Shown: in pieces, positions 33,762-42,079 of the stretch
Position numbering within the stretch: the stretch's first letter is position 1
Layout of the letters: each line of letters opens with the position of its first letter
From: RAM1 sp050247515
Lineage (GTDB): Bacteria; Pseudomonadota; Gammaproteobacteria; Burkholderiales; Burkholderiaceae_C
Direction of reading: 5' to 3'
Assembly: GCA_050247515.1 (NCBI GenBank)
Contig: JBFWUB010000025.1
Span: 1 to 64,000 of the forward strand
DNA length: 64,000 bases
The notes under the pieces: model-generated
What the model was told of the DNA's origin: nothing
The model's input: the letters and a program-made list of their open reading frames with translations, nothing else
Database searches by the model: none
Program-made: the position numbers and the translations under genes

Positions 33762-34478
33762 ATGGCACAAACACTACTGAAAGTCAGCGGCCTGAAGGTC
33801 GCGTACGGCGGCATCCAGGCCGTCAAGGGCGTGGACTTCGAGGTGCGCGAAGGCGAACTCGTCTCGCTGATCGGCTCCAACGGCGCGGGCAAGACCACCA
33901 CCATGAAGGCCATCACCGGCACGCTGGGCATCAACGCCGGCGACATCGAATACATGGGCAAGAGCATCAAGGGGCAAGGCCCGTGGGACCTGGTCAAACA
34001 GGGCCTGGCCATGGTGCCCGAAGGCCGCGGCGTGTTCACGCGCATGACCATCACCGAAAACCTGCAGATGGGCGCCTACATCCGCAGCGACAAGGCAGGC
34101 ATTGCCGACGACATGGAAAAGGTGTTTACCATCTTTCCGCGGCTGCGTGAACGCAAGGACCAGCTGGCCGGCACCATGTCCGGCGGCGAGCAGCAGATGC
34201 TGGCCATGGGCCGCGCGCTGATGAGCCGGCCCAAGGTGCTGCTGCTGGACGAGCCGTCCATGGGCCTGTCGCCCATCATGGTGGACAAGATTTTCGAGGT
34301 GGTGGGCGACGTGCACGGCCAGGGCGTGACCATTCTGCTGGTGGAGCAGAACGCCAGCCGCGCACTGGGCATTGCCAACCGCGGCTACGTGATGGAATCC
34401 GGCGAGATCACCATGACCGGCGAAGCGCGCGACATGCTGAACGACCCCAAGGTGCGTGCCGCGTACCTCGGGGAATAG
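33762..34478 (+). CDS. livF: branched-chain amino acid ABC transporter ATPase LivF
   Basis: 238 residues. Walker A is GSNGAGKTTTMK, signature MSGGEQQMLAMGRALM, Walker B LLLDEPSMGLSP, and the H-loop region has VEQNASRALGIA, where the usual switch His is replaced by Asn as is usual in LivF. It is the last gene of the operon, 14 bp after livG. It converges on the outer-membrane barrel gene with 18 bp between stops and no obvious terminator. Confidence 0.95.
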   Translation: MAQTLLKVSGLKVAYGGIQAVKGVDFEVREGELVSLIGSNGAGKTTTMKAITGTLGINAGDIEYMGKSIKGQGPWDLVKQGLAMVPEGRGVFTRMTITENLQMGAYIRSDKAGIADDMEKVFTIFPRLRERKDQLAGTMSGGEQQMLAMGRALMSRPKVLLLDEPSMGLSPIMVDKIFEVVGDVHGQGVTILLVEQNASRALGIANRGYVMESGEITMTGEARDMLNDPKVRAAYLGE

Positions 34479-34496
34479 CCGACAGCCGGCGAACCG

Positions 34497-35099
34497 TCAG
34501 AACCTGTACTGCAGGCCCACGCTGGTCATGCGCACCGGGTCACGGCCGCCGGCAAACCGGAAGTCGTGGCTGTCCCAGTTGACGGTGACGGCCACGTTGG
34601 GCGTGAAGTCGTAGCTGGCGCCAATGCCGTAAGACAGGCCAAAGCCATTGTCGGAACCGGCCGTGACGCCCGAACCGGCGGCAGACGTCGTCTCGGTGCG
34701 GCCGTAGGTCGTACCCACCTTTCCCAGCAGGCTGAATGCGGGCGTCAGCGGCGCCTTGCCCACCAGGCTCAGGTTCAGGCCATGGGCCCGGGTGTCGCCG
34801 CCGCCGCGGCCCACGCGCCCCATGTTCACATAGCCCAGCTCGGCGCCCCAGTTGTCGCGGAACATTGAGCCAAAGTAGATCGAGCCCGCAGTGTCGGAAT
34901 CGTCACAGGCAAAGGCGCCGTTGCCGCAACCGGCGCGAAAGTCCGACTGGCCGATGTTCAGGCCCATATAGCCACGGCTCATGCCGGGCATCATCGACGA
35001 GCCCGAAGACGTGGACGTTTGCGCCGCGGCGGGCAGGGCGGCGATGGCGGTGATGGCTGCCAGGGCCAAAGGCGCCAAGGCGCGGGGAAGTGCTTTCAT
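34497..35099 (-). CDS. small outer-membrane beta-barrel protein
   Basis: 200 residues with a signal peptide ending at ALPAAAQ. The mature protein has alternating strands typical of an eight-stranded OmpA/OmpX-like barrel (GYMGLNIGQSDF, WGAELGYVNMGRV, GLSYGIGASYDF, VTVNWDSHDFRF). It ends in TSVGLQYRF, and the terminal Phe is the BAM-recognition residue. Two Cys in AGCGNGAFACDDS may form a loop disulfide. There is no OmpA peptidoglycan-binding domain. The leader mRNA contains a strong hairpin just before the ribosome-binding site. Function unknown. Confidence 0.85.
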   Translation of the reverse strand: MKALPRALAPLALAAITAIAALPAAAQTSTSSGSSMMPGMSRGYMGLNIGQSDFRAGCGNGAFACDDSDTAGSIYFGSMFRDNWGAELGYVNMGRVGRGGGDTRAHGLNLSLVGKAPLTPAFSLLGKVGTTYGRTETTSAAGSGVTAGSDNGFGLSYGIGASYDFTPNVAVTVNWDSHDFRFAGGRDPVRMTSVGLQYRF

Positions 35100-35109
35100 G
35101 GGTGGTCTC

Positions 35110-35143
35110 CATAGAGTCAGTTACAACGAACTGCCACTCTATG
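35110..35143 (-). promoter_or_regulatory. leader hairpin upstream of the outer-membrane barrel gene
   Basis: CATAGAGT (35110-35117) pairs with ACTCTATG (35136-35143), and inside that CAGTT (35118-35122) pairs with AACTG (35129-35133) with a two-base bulge and six-base loop. On the minus-strand mRNA the hairpin ends directly before GGAG, about ten bases before the ATG. Confidence 0.5.
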
Positions 35144-35217
35144 AAGCCCCGGGCAACCCCCCCGTGGGACCGGCGGGCGGTTACCTGTAGGACCTGTCCG
35201 GCGAAACGCTGCGCTGC

Positions 35218-36204
35218 TCAGTCCACCTTGGCGCCCGACGCCTTGACCACGGTTTCGTACTTGGCCAGCTCCGCCTTCATGAACGCGCCGAACTGCTCGG
35301 GCGTGTTGGGTACGGGCTCGGCCATCAGCGCTGCAAAGCGGGTTTTGGCTTCGGGTGAATTGAGCGCGGCCACAAAGGCCTGGTTCAGTTTGGCCACCAC
35401 ATCGCGCGGGGTGGCCGCGGGCGCCACCAGGCCCCACCAGGTGTCGATGGAAAAGCCCTTGAGCGTGTCGGCCACCGGCGGCACATCGGGCAGCGCGGGC
35501 GAGCGTCCCAGCGTGGTCACGGCCAGTGCCTTGAGCTTGCCCGCGCGGATGTTGGGCGCCGCCGTGGCCAGGTTGTCAAAGTTGTAGTCCACCTGGCCGC
35601 TCAGCAGCGCCAGCTGCGCGGGGTTGCCGCCGTTGTAGGGGATGTGCACCGCAAAAATGCCGGCGTCGCGCTTGAACATCTCGCCGGCCAGGTGGCCCGC
35701 GCTGCCGTTGCCGCCGCTGCCGTAATTGAGTCTGGCCGGGTTGGCCTTGGCATAGGCAATCAGGTCGGCCAGGGTGTTGATCTTCAGCCGCGCGGCCGTG
35801 TCGGCGTTCATGACCAGCACATTGGGCACGCGCAGCATCTGGGTGATGGGCGCAAAGTCCTTCGCCGCGTCATACGGCATCTTGCTGAACAGCCAGGGGT
35901 TGATGGCGTGGGTGGCCACGGCGGCAATGCCAATGGTCAGGCCGTCGGCCGGCGCCTTGGCCACGATGTCGGCGCCGATATTGCCGCCACCGCCGGGCTT
36001 GTTGTCAATGATCACCGTGCCCAGCGAATCCTTGACGCGCTCGGCCATGAGCCGGGCCGTCACGTCGATCGGGCCGCCGGGCGCATAGGGCACAACCAGG
36101 CGGATGGGCCGGGGCTGGGCCAGCGCCAGCTGCGGCGCAGCCAGCGCCACGGCAGCGGCGGAGATGACCAGGTGGCGGCGCTGCAAACCGGTGTGCGAAA
36201 TCAT
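35218..36204 (-). CDS. Bug-family tripartite tricarboxylate transporter receptor
   Basis: 328 residues with a signal peptide (AAAVALAAPQLALAQ). The TctC/Bug fold is shown by RPIRLVVPYAPGGPIDVTARLM, KPGGGGNIGADIVAKAP, and YGSGGNGSAGHLAGEMFKR. It binds a carboxylate or related compound in the periplasm; no TctA/TctB permease genes are adjacent, which is common for Bug proteins in this order. Its ATG overlaps the stop of the flavoreductase by 4 bases (ATGA), so the two form an operon. Confidence 0.92.
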   Translation of the reverse strand: MISHTGLQRRHLVISAAAVALAAPQLALAQPRPIRLVVPYAPGGPIDVTARLMAERVKDSLGTVIIDNKPGGGGNIGADIVAKAPADGLTIGIAAVATHAINPWLFSKMPYDAAKDFAPITQMLRVPNVLVMNADTAARLKINTLADLIAYAKANPARLNYGSGGNGSAGHLAGEMFKRDAGIFAVHIPYNGGNPAQLALLSGQVDYNFDNLATAAPNIRAGKLKALAVTTLGRSPALPDVPPVADTLKGFSIDTWWGLVAPAATPRDVVAKLNQAFVAALNSPEAKTRFAALMAEPVPNTPEQFGAFMKAELAKYETVVKASGAKVD

Positions 36205-37235
36205 GCTGTCTCCTTGTGCTTGTCGGCTTCAGTGGTGAACGAATCAGCGTAAAACTCTTCAGGCGGCAGGCCGCCCAGCGCGGTGTAGTCGGCCCGGGCC
36301 GAATCCACCACGATGGGCGCGCCGCAGGCATAGACCTGGTGGCCCGACAGGTCGGGGAAGTCCTCCAGCACGGCGCGGTGCACAAAGCCCGTGCGGCCTG
36401 TCCAGTTGTCTTCGGGCAATGCATTGGAGATGACCGGCACGTACGTCAGGTTCGGCATGGTGGCCAGCTGCGCCTGCACCCAGTCGTCCAGGTACAGGTC
36501 TGACGGGCGGCGCCCGCCCCAATACAGCGTGGCCGGGCGGGTGATGCCCTTGTGCTGCATCTGCTCGATCACTGCCTTGATCGGCGCAAAACCCGTGCCC
36601 GAGGCCAGCAGCACCATGGGTTTGGCGGAATCGTCGCGCAGGTAAAAGCTGCCGTAGGGGCCCTCCACGCGCAGGATCTCTTTTTCCTTCATGGCGCTGA
36701 ACACATGGTCGGTGAACTTGCCACCCGGCATGTGGCGAATGTGCAGCTCGACCGCCGGGCCGTTGTGCGGCGCATTGGCCATGCTGTAGCTGCGCCGCGC
36801 GCCGTCGCGCAGGATGAACTCCACATACTGCCCCGCGTGGTAGCGGAAGGTGTCGTTGGCCGGCAGCTGCAGCTTGAGCACCATCACGTCGTGCGACTTT
36901 TTCTCCAGCGTGATCACGCGCGAGGGCATCTTCTTGATGGGGAAGGCGCTCTCATCCGTGACCTGGCGCGACTCGATCAGCACGTCGGACTGCGGCACGG
37001 CGCAGCACGTCAGGATGAAGCCCGCGGCCTCTTCCTCGGGGCTCAGCGCCTTGACCTGGTGGGTGCCGTGCACCACCGTGCCTTCCAGCTTTTTGCACTT
37101 GCACGAGCCACAGGCACCGTCCTTGCAGCCGTAGGGCAGGCCGATGCCCTGGCGTATGGCCGCGGGCAGGATGGCTTCATCCGGGTTGGCGGTGAAACTG
37201 CGCCCGCTGGGCTGCACGGTGATCTGGAACGTCAT
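36201..37235 (-). CDS. 2Fe-2S ferredoxin/FAD/NAD(P)H reductase (CDP-6-deoxyglucoseen reductase-like)
   Basis: 344 residues from the ATG at 37233-37235; the frame continues upstream antisense to the epimerase gene and is rejected. Plant-type 2Fe-2S cluster cysteines appear in GCKDGACGSCKCK and in LTCCAVPQSD. FAD-binding RRSYSMANAP and the nucleotide motif ASGTGFAPIKAVIEQ follow. Databases often label it AscD, but in Burkholderiales it is usually unlinked to CDP-sugar genes and may serve as an oxygenase or hydroxylase electron-transfer reductase. Cytoplasmic. First gene of a unit with the Bug receptor. Confidence 0.88.
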   Translation of the reverse strand: MTFQITVQPSGRSFTANPDEAILPAAIRQGIGLPYGCKDGACGSCKCKKLEGTVVHGTHQVKALSPEEEAAGFILTCCAVPQSDVLIESRQVTDESAFPIKKMPSRVITLEKKSHDVMVLKLQLPANDTFRYHAGQYVEFILRDGARRSYSMANAPHNGPAVELHIRHMPGGKFTDHVFSAMKEKEILRVEGPYGSFYLRDDSAKPMVLLASGTGFAPIKAVIEQMQHKGITRPATLYWGGRRPSDLYLDDWVQAQLATMPNLTYVPVISNALPEDNWTGRTGFVHRAVLEDFPDLSGHQVYACGAPIVVDSARADYTALGGLPPEEFYADSFTTEADKHKETA

Positions 37236-37279
37236 TCTTTGGGTATCCTCGGGCCTGTTTTCGCTGACAGCCCCCGATT

Positions 37280-38227
37280 TTGCCCTCAAACCAAAGCCCC
37301 CTCGGCGCCCGGCCGGCCCGCTTTCGCCGCCAGCGGCTGCTGATCGTGGGCTGCGGCGACGTGGGCCAGCGCGTGGCCCGCGCTGCGGGGCCGGGTGCGC
37401 GCGTGCTGGCGCTGACCTCATCGCCCGGGCGCATCCCCGCCCTGCGCGCCCAGGGCATCACCCCGCTCACCGGCAACCTGGACGCACCCGCCACCCTGCG
37501 CCGCCTGGCCGGCCTGGCCACCCGTGTGGTGCACCTGGCGCCGCCCCCCGGTGATGGTCAAGCCCAATGGTGGCGCGACCCCCGCACCCAGGCGCTGCTG
37601 CGTGCCCTGCGCCTGCGCAGCGTGCCGGCTGCGCTGGTGTATGGCTCCACCAGCGGCGTGTATGGCGACTGCGGCGGCGCGCTGGTGAACGAAACCGCGG
37701 CACTGAAGGCCAGCACCCCGCGCGCCCAGCGCCGGGTCGATGCCGAAGCTTTGGTGCGCCACTTTGGCCGGGCCACGCTGGGCGGCATGGGGCAGGGCGG
37801 CACACGCGCCAGCATCCTGCGCATTCCCGGCATCTACGCCCCTGACCGTGAAGGCGGCACCCCGCGCACGCGGCTGCTCAAGCGCACGCCTGTGCTGGCC
37901 GCGGCCGACGACGTGTACACCAACCACATCCACGCCGACGACCTGGCCCGCGCCTGCCTGGCGGCGCTGTGGCGCGGACGGCCCCAGCGCGTGTACAACG
38001 CCAGCGACGACACCCGCCTGAAGATGGGCGATTACTTTGACCTGGCCGCCGACCTGTACGGCCTGCCCCGCCCGCCGCGCGTGCCGCGCAGCACGGCCCA
38101 GGCCGAACTGCCGCTGGTGCTGCTGAGCTTCATGAGCGAATCGCGCCAGATGGACAACACCCGGCTGAAGGCAGAGCTGCGCTTGCGGCTGCGGTACCCG
38201 ACGGTGAAGAGCGGGCTGGCAGGCTGA
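37280..38227 (+). CDS. NAD(P)-dependent epimerase/dehydratase-family protein
   Basis: 315 residues from a TTG at 37280, 44 bp from the divergent flavoreductase start. The Rossmann motif is LLIVGCGDVGQRVAR at about 18-32. Segments VYGSTSGVYGDCGG and VYTNHIHADDLARACLAAL are conserved in the YeeZ-like SDR subgroup. The usual YxxxK is not seen; after the Ser region the chain reads TPRAQRRVDAEAL, so the classical Tyr may be replaced. Substrate unknown. The start is uncertain because TTG lacks a clear ribosome-binding site. Confidence 0.75.
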   Translation: MPSNQSPLGARPARFRRQRLLIVGCGDVGQRVARAAGPGARVLALTSSPGRIPALRAQGITPLTGNLDAPATLRRLAGLATRVVHLAPPPGDGQAQWWRDPRTQALLRALRLRSVPAALVYGSTSGVYGDCGGALVNETAALKASTPRAQRRVDAEALVRHFGRATLGGMGQGGTRASILRIPGIYAPDREGGTPRTRLLKRTPVLAAADDVYTNHIHADDLARACLAALWRGRPQRVYNASDDTRLKMGDYFDLAADLYGLPRPPRVPRSTAQAELPLVLLSFMSESRQMDNTRLKAELRLRLRYPTVKSGLAG

Positions 38228-38253
38228 CAAGAAAAACCGGCTCTGAAGAAATT

Positions 38254-38282
38254 TTGACAAGATTCGATAAATCTCTTATTTT
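38254..38282 (+). promoter_or_regulatory. sigma-70 promoter for the Fic gene
   Basis: A perfect TTGACA (38254-38259), a 17-base spacer and TATTTT (38277-38282) lie 34 bp before the ATG, inside an AT-rich island that contrasts with the surrounding high GC. Confidence 0.65.
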
Positions 38283-38315
38283 TCAATGGCTTATGCCATA
38301 TGAAATCTCGTCAAT

Positions 38316-39506
38316 ATGACCGCTGAAAAAGGCGCCCTGCTGCAGTTGGTGCGTGCCGCCGGCCCTGGAGGCATCGCCCCCGACGCCCTTGCGCGCCAGT
38401 TGACTGACATCAGCCGGTCCACCCTTAACAGGCGCCTGGCCGAGGCCGTCGCGCAAGGCGCCCTCAAGCCATTGGGGGCGGGGCGCGCGACCCGATACGC
38501 TGCGACAGGGCCGCTTTCCCGTGCTGACATTGACACCTACTTCAACACACCGCCACAGCTGCGGCCCGTCGCACGGTTTCGCGAGGAACTGCTTGGCCCC
38601 CTGCCCAACATCGACCCCGACAAGGCGCTGCGCTGCGGCCAGATCCAGGCGCTGGCCAGCCCGGTCGACAAGCGCTTTCTGGCCAGCTTTGTGATCGACT
38701 TTTCCTGGGGGTCATCCGTGCTGGAGGGTGGCACCTATTCCGTGCTGGACACCGAAGCGCTGGTCCGTTACGGCCAGAAAAACCCAGACAAACCCACGGC
38801 TGACGCAGTGCTGGTGCTGAACCACAAACGCGCGGCAGAGCACCTGTGGGCACACCGCGCGCTGGACATGCAAAACCTGTGCGCCATGCACGCGTTGCTG
38901 ACTGACGACCATGCGTTGCCAGAGGTTGCGGATTCAGACCATTTTTTGCCCGAGCACCAGCGTGGCAAGCCGCGTGAATACGAAGAGGTCAACCTGGGCG
39001 CGTCGGCCTACTTGCCGCCGTTTCGCCCTGGCGAAGGCTATGTTGCAAAAGCAACGGCCAGCATCCTGGACACCGCCGCGGCCTTGCCGCCCGTGCAGGC
39101 CGCGCTACACCTCATGACGCGCTTGCCCTATCTGCAGGCGTTTGCCAACGGCAACAAGCGCACGGCGCGTCTGGCGGCCAACGCGCCACTGCTCAATGGC
39201 GGGCTGCTGCCCTTTTCATTTGCCGATGTGGACAAGCGCGAATACATCCGCGCCATGGCAGCCTTTTACGAGCTGGGCGACATGCACGTGATGGAGCAGA
39301 CTTTTGTGCATGGGTATGCACGGTCTGTACTGCGTGGCAGTGAAATCCCTGCAGCCCAGCGCAGCGCAGGCTTTGACATGGCGGGCGTGGCCAATGCACT
39401 GGCCGACTTCATCAACACGGGCCGTTTGCCCCAAAGCCAGGCCGCGCGCGCGTTCATCAAATCCCCGCCGGCTTCATCATGGTGCTCATGCGGTCCACCG
39501 CCTTGA
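38316..39506 (+). CDS. Fic/Doc-family protein with altered catalytic motif
   Basis: 396 residues. Residues 1-65 form a winged helix (LTDISRSTLNRRLAEAVAQG). An N-terminal inhibitory helix motif S-x3-E-G is seen at SSVLEG (133-138), as in class II Fic proteins. The Fic core motif, normally HxFx(D/E)GNGRxxR, reads QAFANGNKRTAR at 274-285: the catalytic His is Gln, the acidic residue is Asn, and the Gly before Arg is Lys as in Doc toxin. Fic enzymes transfer AMP or phosphate to proteins. Whether this one is active is doubtful. The last ~20 residues overlap the convergent gene by 50 bp. A consensus promoter precedes it. Confidence 0.85.
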   Translation: MTAEKGALLQLVRAAGPGGIAPDALARQLTDISRSTLNRRLAEAVAQGALKPLGAGRATRYAATGPLSRADIDTYFNTPPQLRPVARFREELLGPLPNIDPDKALRCGQIQALASPVDKRFLASFVIDFSWGSSVLEGGTYSVLDTEALVRYGQKNPDKPTADAVLVLNHKRAAEHLWAHRALDMQNLCAMHALLTDDHALPEVADSDHFLPEHQRGKPREYEEVNLGASAYLPPFRPGEGYVAKATASILDTAAALPPVQAALHLMTRLPYLQAFANGNKRTARLAANAPLLNGGLLPFSFADVDKREYIRAMAAFYELGDMHVMEQTFVHGYARSVLRGSEIPAAQRSAGFDMAGVANALADFINTGRLPQSQAARAFIKSPPASSWCSCGPPP

Positions 39507-40485
39507 GCGTGATGGTCCTGATCTCCGCGCCCTGCAGCACGGTCAGCTGGATTTCATCGTCCGGGTTGGCGTGCCGCCACACCTGCTTGTAGAAAGCCTC
39601 CAGCGTGGCGACCCGGGTGCCGTCCACGGCCAGCACCACGTCGCCCGGCTGCAGGCCTGCGGCCTGGGCAGGGCTGTCCTTGTTGACGCGCACCACCTGC
39701 ACCCGCCCGCCCTGCTCGCTGGACGTGAGGCCCAGCCAGGGGCGGCGGCTGGGCTTGCTGGTGCCCGTTTGCTGCAGCTCGGTCAATATGGGTTTGAGCA
39801 GATCCACCGGCACAAACATGTTGCCCGGCAACCGCCGCCCGGACACCGGCGCGGGCTCGGAAGCATCCATCACAAACAGGCTGCCAATGCCCAGAAGCTC
39901 GCCACGCTGGTTGAACAGCGGCGCGCCGCTGTGGTTGCCCACGGGCGGGCTGGTGAACAGGGCGGACTCAATGTGGTATTCCCAATACCCGGAAAACGGC
40001 CGCTTGCTGACCAGCTGCGTCATGCTCACGTCGCCGTCCTCGCCGCCGGTGGCCACCATCAGGGCCTCGCCCGTGGCGGCATCGGCCTGGTTGCCCATCG
40101 GCACCGGCGCCACGCCGCGCAGCGGCAGCAGCGGGCGCAGCAGGCCAAAGCCGGTTGCCAGGTCATAGGCCACGGTGCGCGCGGGCAGCGTGCGGTTGTC
40201 CTGGGTGGTGATCTGCACGGTGTCGGCCTCCAGCAGCAGGTAGCCGATGGTCAGCACCAGGCCGTCGGGCCCGATCACCACGCCCGAGCCGCTGCGCTCG
40301 CGCCCCAGCGTTTCGGCCGACCGGGCGCCGGCGGCGGCCATGACCTGCACGCCCACCACCGACGCATTGGCGCGCGTCAGGGCGTCAATCACGGTCTGGG
40401 CGCTGGGGGCCTGCGGCGTGGCCGCATGGGCCGCAGCCAGCAGCGATGAGCAAACAACAATCCAGAACCGGTGCAGCGCGCGCAT
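39457..40485 (-). CDS. HtrA-like S1C protein with PDZ domain, probable pseudoprotease
   Basis: 342 residues from the ATG at 40483-40485, giving the signal MRALHRFWIVVCSSLLAAAHA. The protease-like domain keeps SGSGVVIGPDG (65-75) and the Ser region NHSGAPLFN (184-192), so S186 may be in place. The catalytic-His segment (normally TNNHV) reads LTIGYLL with Tyr82, and the catalytic-Asp segment (normally TDIAVL) reads TGFGLL with Gly112. The PDZ domain follows (RPWLGLTSSEQGG... to about residue 335). It is probably a periplasmic binding or sensor protein rather than a peptidase. Divergent from manC. Confidence 0.85.
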   Translation of the reverse strand: MRALHRFWIVVCSSLLAAAHAATPQAPSAQTVIDALTRANASVVGVQVMAAAGARSAETLGRERSGSGVVIGPDGLVLTIGYLLLEADTVQITTQDNRTLPARTVAYDLATGFGLLRPLLPLRGVAPVPMGNQADAATGEALMVATGGEDGDVSMTQLVSKRPFSGYWEYHIESALFTSPPVGNHSGAPLFNQRGELLGIGSLFVMDASEPAPVSGRRLPGNMFVPVDLLKPILTELQQTGTSKPSRRPWLGLTSSEQGGRVQVVRVNKDSPAQAAGLQPGDVVLAVDGTRVATLEAFYKQVWRHANPDDEIQLTVLQGAEIRTITLKAVDRMSTMMKPAGI

Positions 40486-40545
40486 GGTGGGCTCCTGGCC
40501 AAGCGGTGGGAAATGCCACGCGCACAGGATGCGCCTGAAACAAGG

Positions 40546-40574
40546 TTGAGACAAGTGCAGGGGAATTAAGATAC
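40546..40574 (+). promoter_or_regulatory. candidate promoter of the glycan operon
   Basis: TTGAGA (40546-40551), a 17-base spacer and AGATAC (40569-40574) lie 27 bp before the manC ATG. The -35 is good and the -10 weak. It is the only candidate for the manC-gmd unit seen in the divergent region. Confidence 0.35.
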
Positions 40575-40601
40575 CCGAACAGCTTGTTAGAAGACAACGA
40601 C

Positions 40602-42074
40602 ATGACCCACACGGTTACCCCAGTGATACTTTGCGGCGGCTCCGGCACCCGGTTGTGGCCGCTGTCACGCACGGGGTTTCCCAAGCAGTTTCTTTGCCTC
40701 ACGGGCAAGGACAGCCTGTTCCAGCTGGCGGCCCGGCGACTGGTGGCGCTGGCCGGCGACGGGGTGGTGGCCGCGCCGCCGCTGGTCGTCAGCAACGAAA
40801 CACACCGCTTTCTGGTGACCGAGCAATTGCGCGAAGCAGGCGTTGCCCTGGGCGCGGCGCTGCTGGAGCCGGCCGGGCGCAACACCGCGCCCGCGCTGAC
40901 GCTGGCCGCGCTGGCCGCGCTGCAAGACGGCGCCGACCCGGTGCTGGTGGTGACACCCGCCGACCAGACCATTGCAGACGCCGCCGCCTTTGGCGCGGCC
41001 ATGCACACCGCCGTGCAGCAGGCGGCCACCGGTGCCATCGTCATCCTGGGTGTGGCGCCTGACCGGCCCGAGACCGGCTACGGCTACATCAAGGCCGCCG
41101 GCAGCCAGGGGCCGCTGACGGTGGAGCGCTTCGTGGAAAAGCCCGATGCCGCAACCGCCCGGCGCTACCTGGACGAAGGTGGCTACTACTGGAACGCCGG
41201 CATCTTTGTGCTCAAGGCCTCGGTCTGGATGGCCGCGCTGCAGCGGTTTTGCCCCGCCATGGCGCAGGGCATGCAAGCCGCCTGGGCTGCCCGGGCACAA
41301 GACGCGCAGGCCAGCGCGGCCGGCATGCGCTTTGTGCGCCCGGGCCAGGCCGAATTTGAAGCGGTGGCGGGGCAGTCGGTTGACTACGCCGTGCTGGAGC
41401 CCCTGGCCGCCGCGCCGCGCAGCGACGGGCTGCCGCCATTGAAGATGGTCCCGCTGCAGGCCGGCTGGAACGACCTGGGCGCCTGGGACGCCGTGTGGCA
41501 GACCCTGCCCAAGGACGGCGACGGCAACGCCCACCTGGGTGACGTCATGACCAGCGCCAGCCGCAACACCCTGGTGCATGCCGCCAGCCGGCTGGTGAGC
41601 CTGGTGGGCGTGCAGGACCTGGTGGTGATAGAAACGGCGGACGCCGTGCTGGTGGCCGACCGCGCGCACAGCCAGGACGTCAAGGCCATCGTGGCCACGC
41701 TGGCGCAGGCGGGCCGCGAAGAGCTGGCCCTGCACCGCAAGGTACACCGCCCCTGGGGCTGGTACGACAGCATTGACGAAGGCGAACGCTTCAAGGTCAA
41801 GCGCATCATGGTCAAGCCCAAGGCCAGCCTGAGCCTGCAGATGCACCACCACCGGGCCGAGCACTGGATCGTGGTCAAGGGCACGGCCGAAATCACGCAC
41901 GGCGACAAGACCGTCATCCTGAGCGAAAACCAGTCCACCTACATCCCCCTGGGCGAGGTGCACCGCCTGGCCAATCCGGGCACCATCGCGCTGGAAATCA
42001 TCGAAGTGCAATCGGGCAGTTACCTGGGCGAAGACGACATCGTCCGCATTGAAGACAGCTACGGCAGAAAGTAA
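40602..42074 (+). CDS. manC: mannose-1-phosphate guanylyltransferase / mannose-6-phosphate isomerase
   Basis: 490 residues from the ATG at 40602 (a TTG 18 bases earlier is possible). The pyrophosphorylase signature GGSGTRLWPLSRTGFPKQFL opens the protein, and FVEKPDAATARRYL is near 180. The C-terminal cupin has RPWGWYDSIDEGERFKVKRI and MHHHRAEHWIVV, the isomerase metal site. The enzyme makes GDP-mannose, the donor and precursor used by the next gene, gmd. The same family is called CpsB, AlgA or XanB elsewhere. It opens the glycan locus. Confidence 0.95.
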   Translation: MTHTVTPVILCGGSGTRLWPLSRTGFPKQFLCLTGKDSLFQLAARRLVALAGDGVVAAPPLVVSNETHRFLVTEQLREAGVALGAALLEPAGRNTAPALTLAALAALQDGADPVLVVTPADQTIADAAAFGAAMHTAVQQAATGAIVILGVAPDRPETGYGYIKAAGSQGPLTVERFVEKPDAATARRYLDEGGYYWNAGIFVLKASVWMAALQRFCPAMAQGMQAAWAARAQDAQASAAGMRFVRPGQAEFEAVAGQSVDYAVLEPLAAAPRSDGLPPLKMVPLQAGWNDLGAWDAVWQTLPKDGDGNAHLGDVMTSASRNTLVHAASRLVSLVGVQDLVVIETADAVLVADRAHSQDVKAIVATLAQAGREELALHRKVHRPWGWYDSIDEGERFKVKRIMVKPKASLSLQMHHHRAEHWIVVKGTAEITHGDKTVILSENQSTYIPLGEVHRLANPGTIALEIIEVQSGSYLGEDDIVRIEDSYGRK

Positions 42075-42079
42075 GGCCC

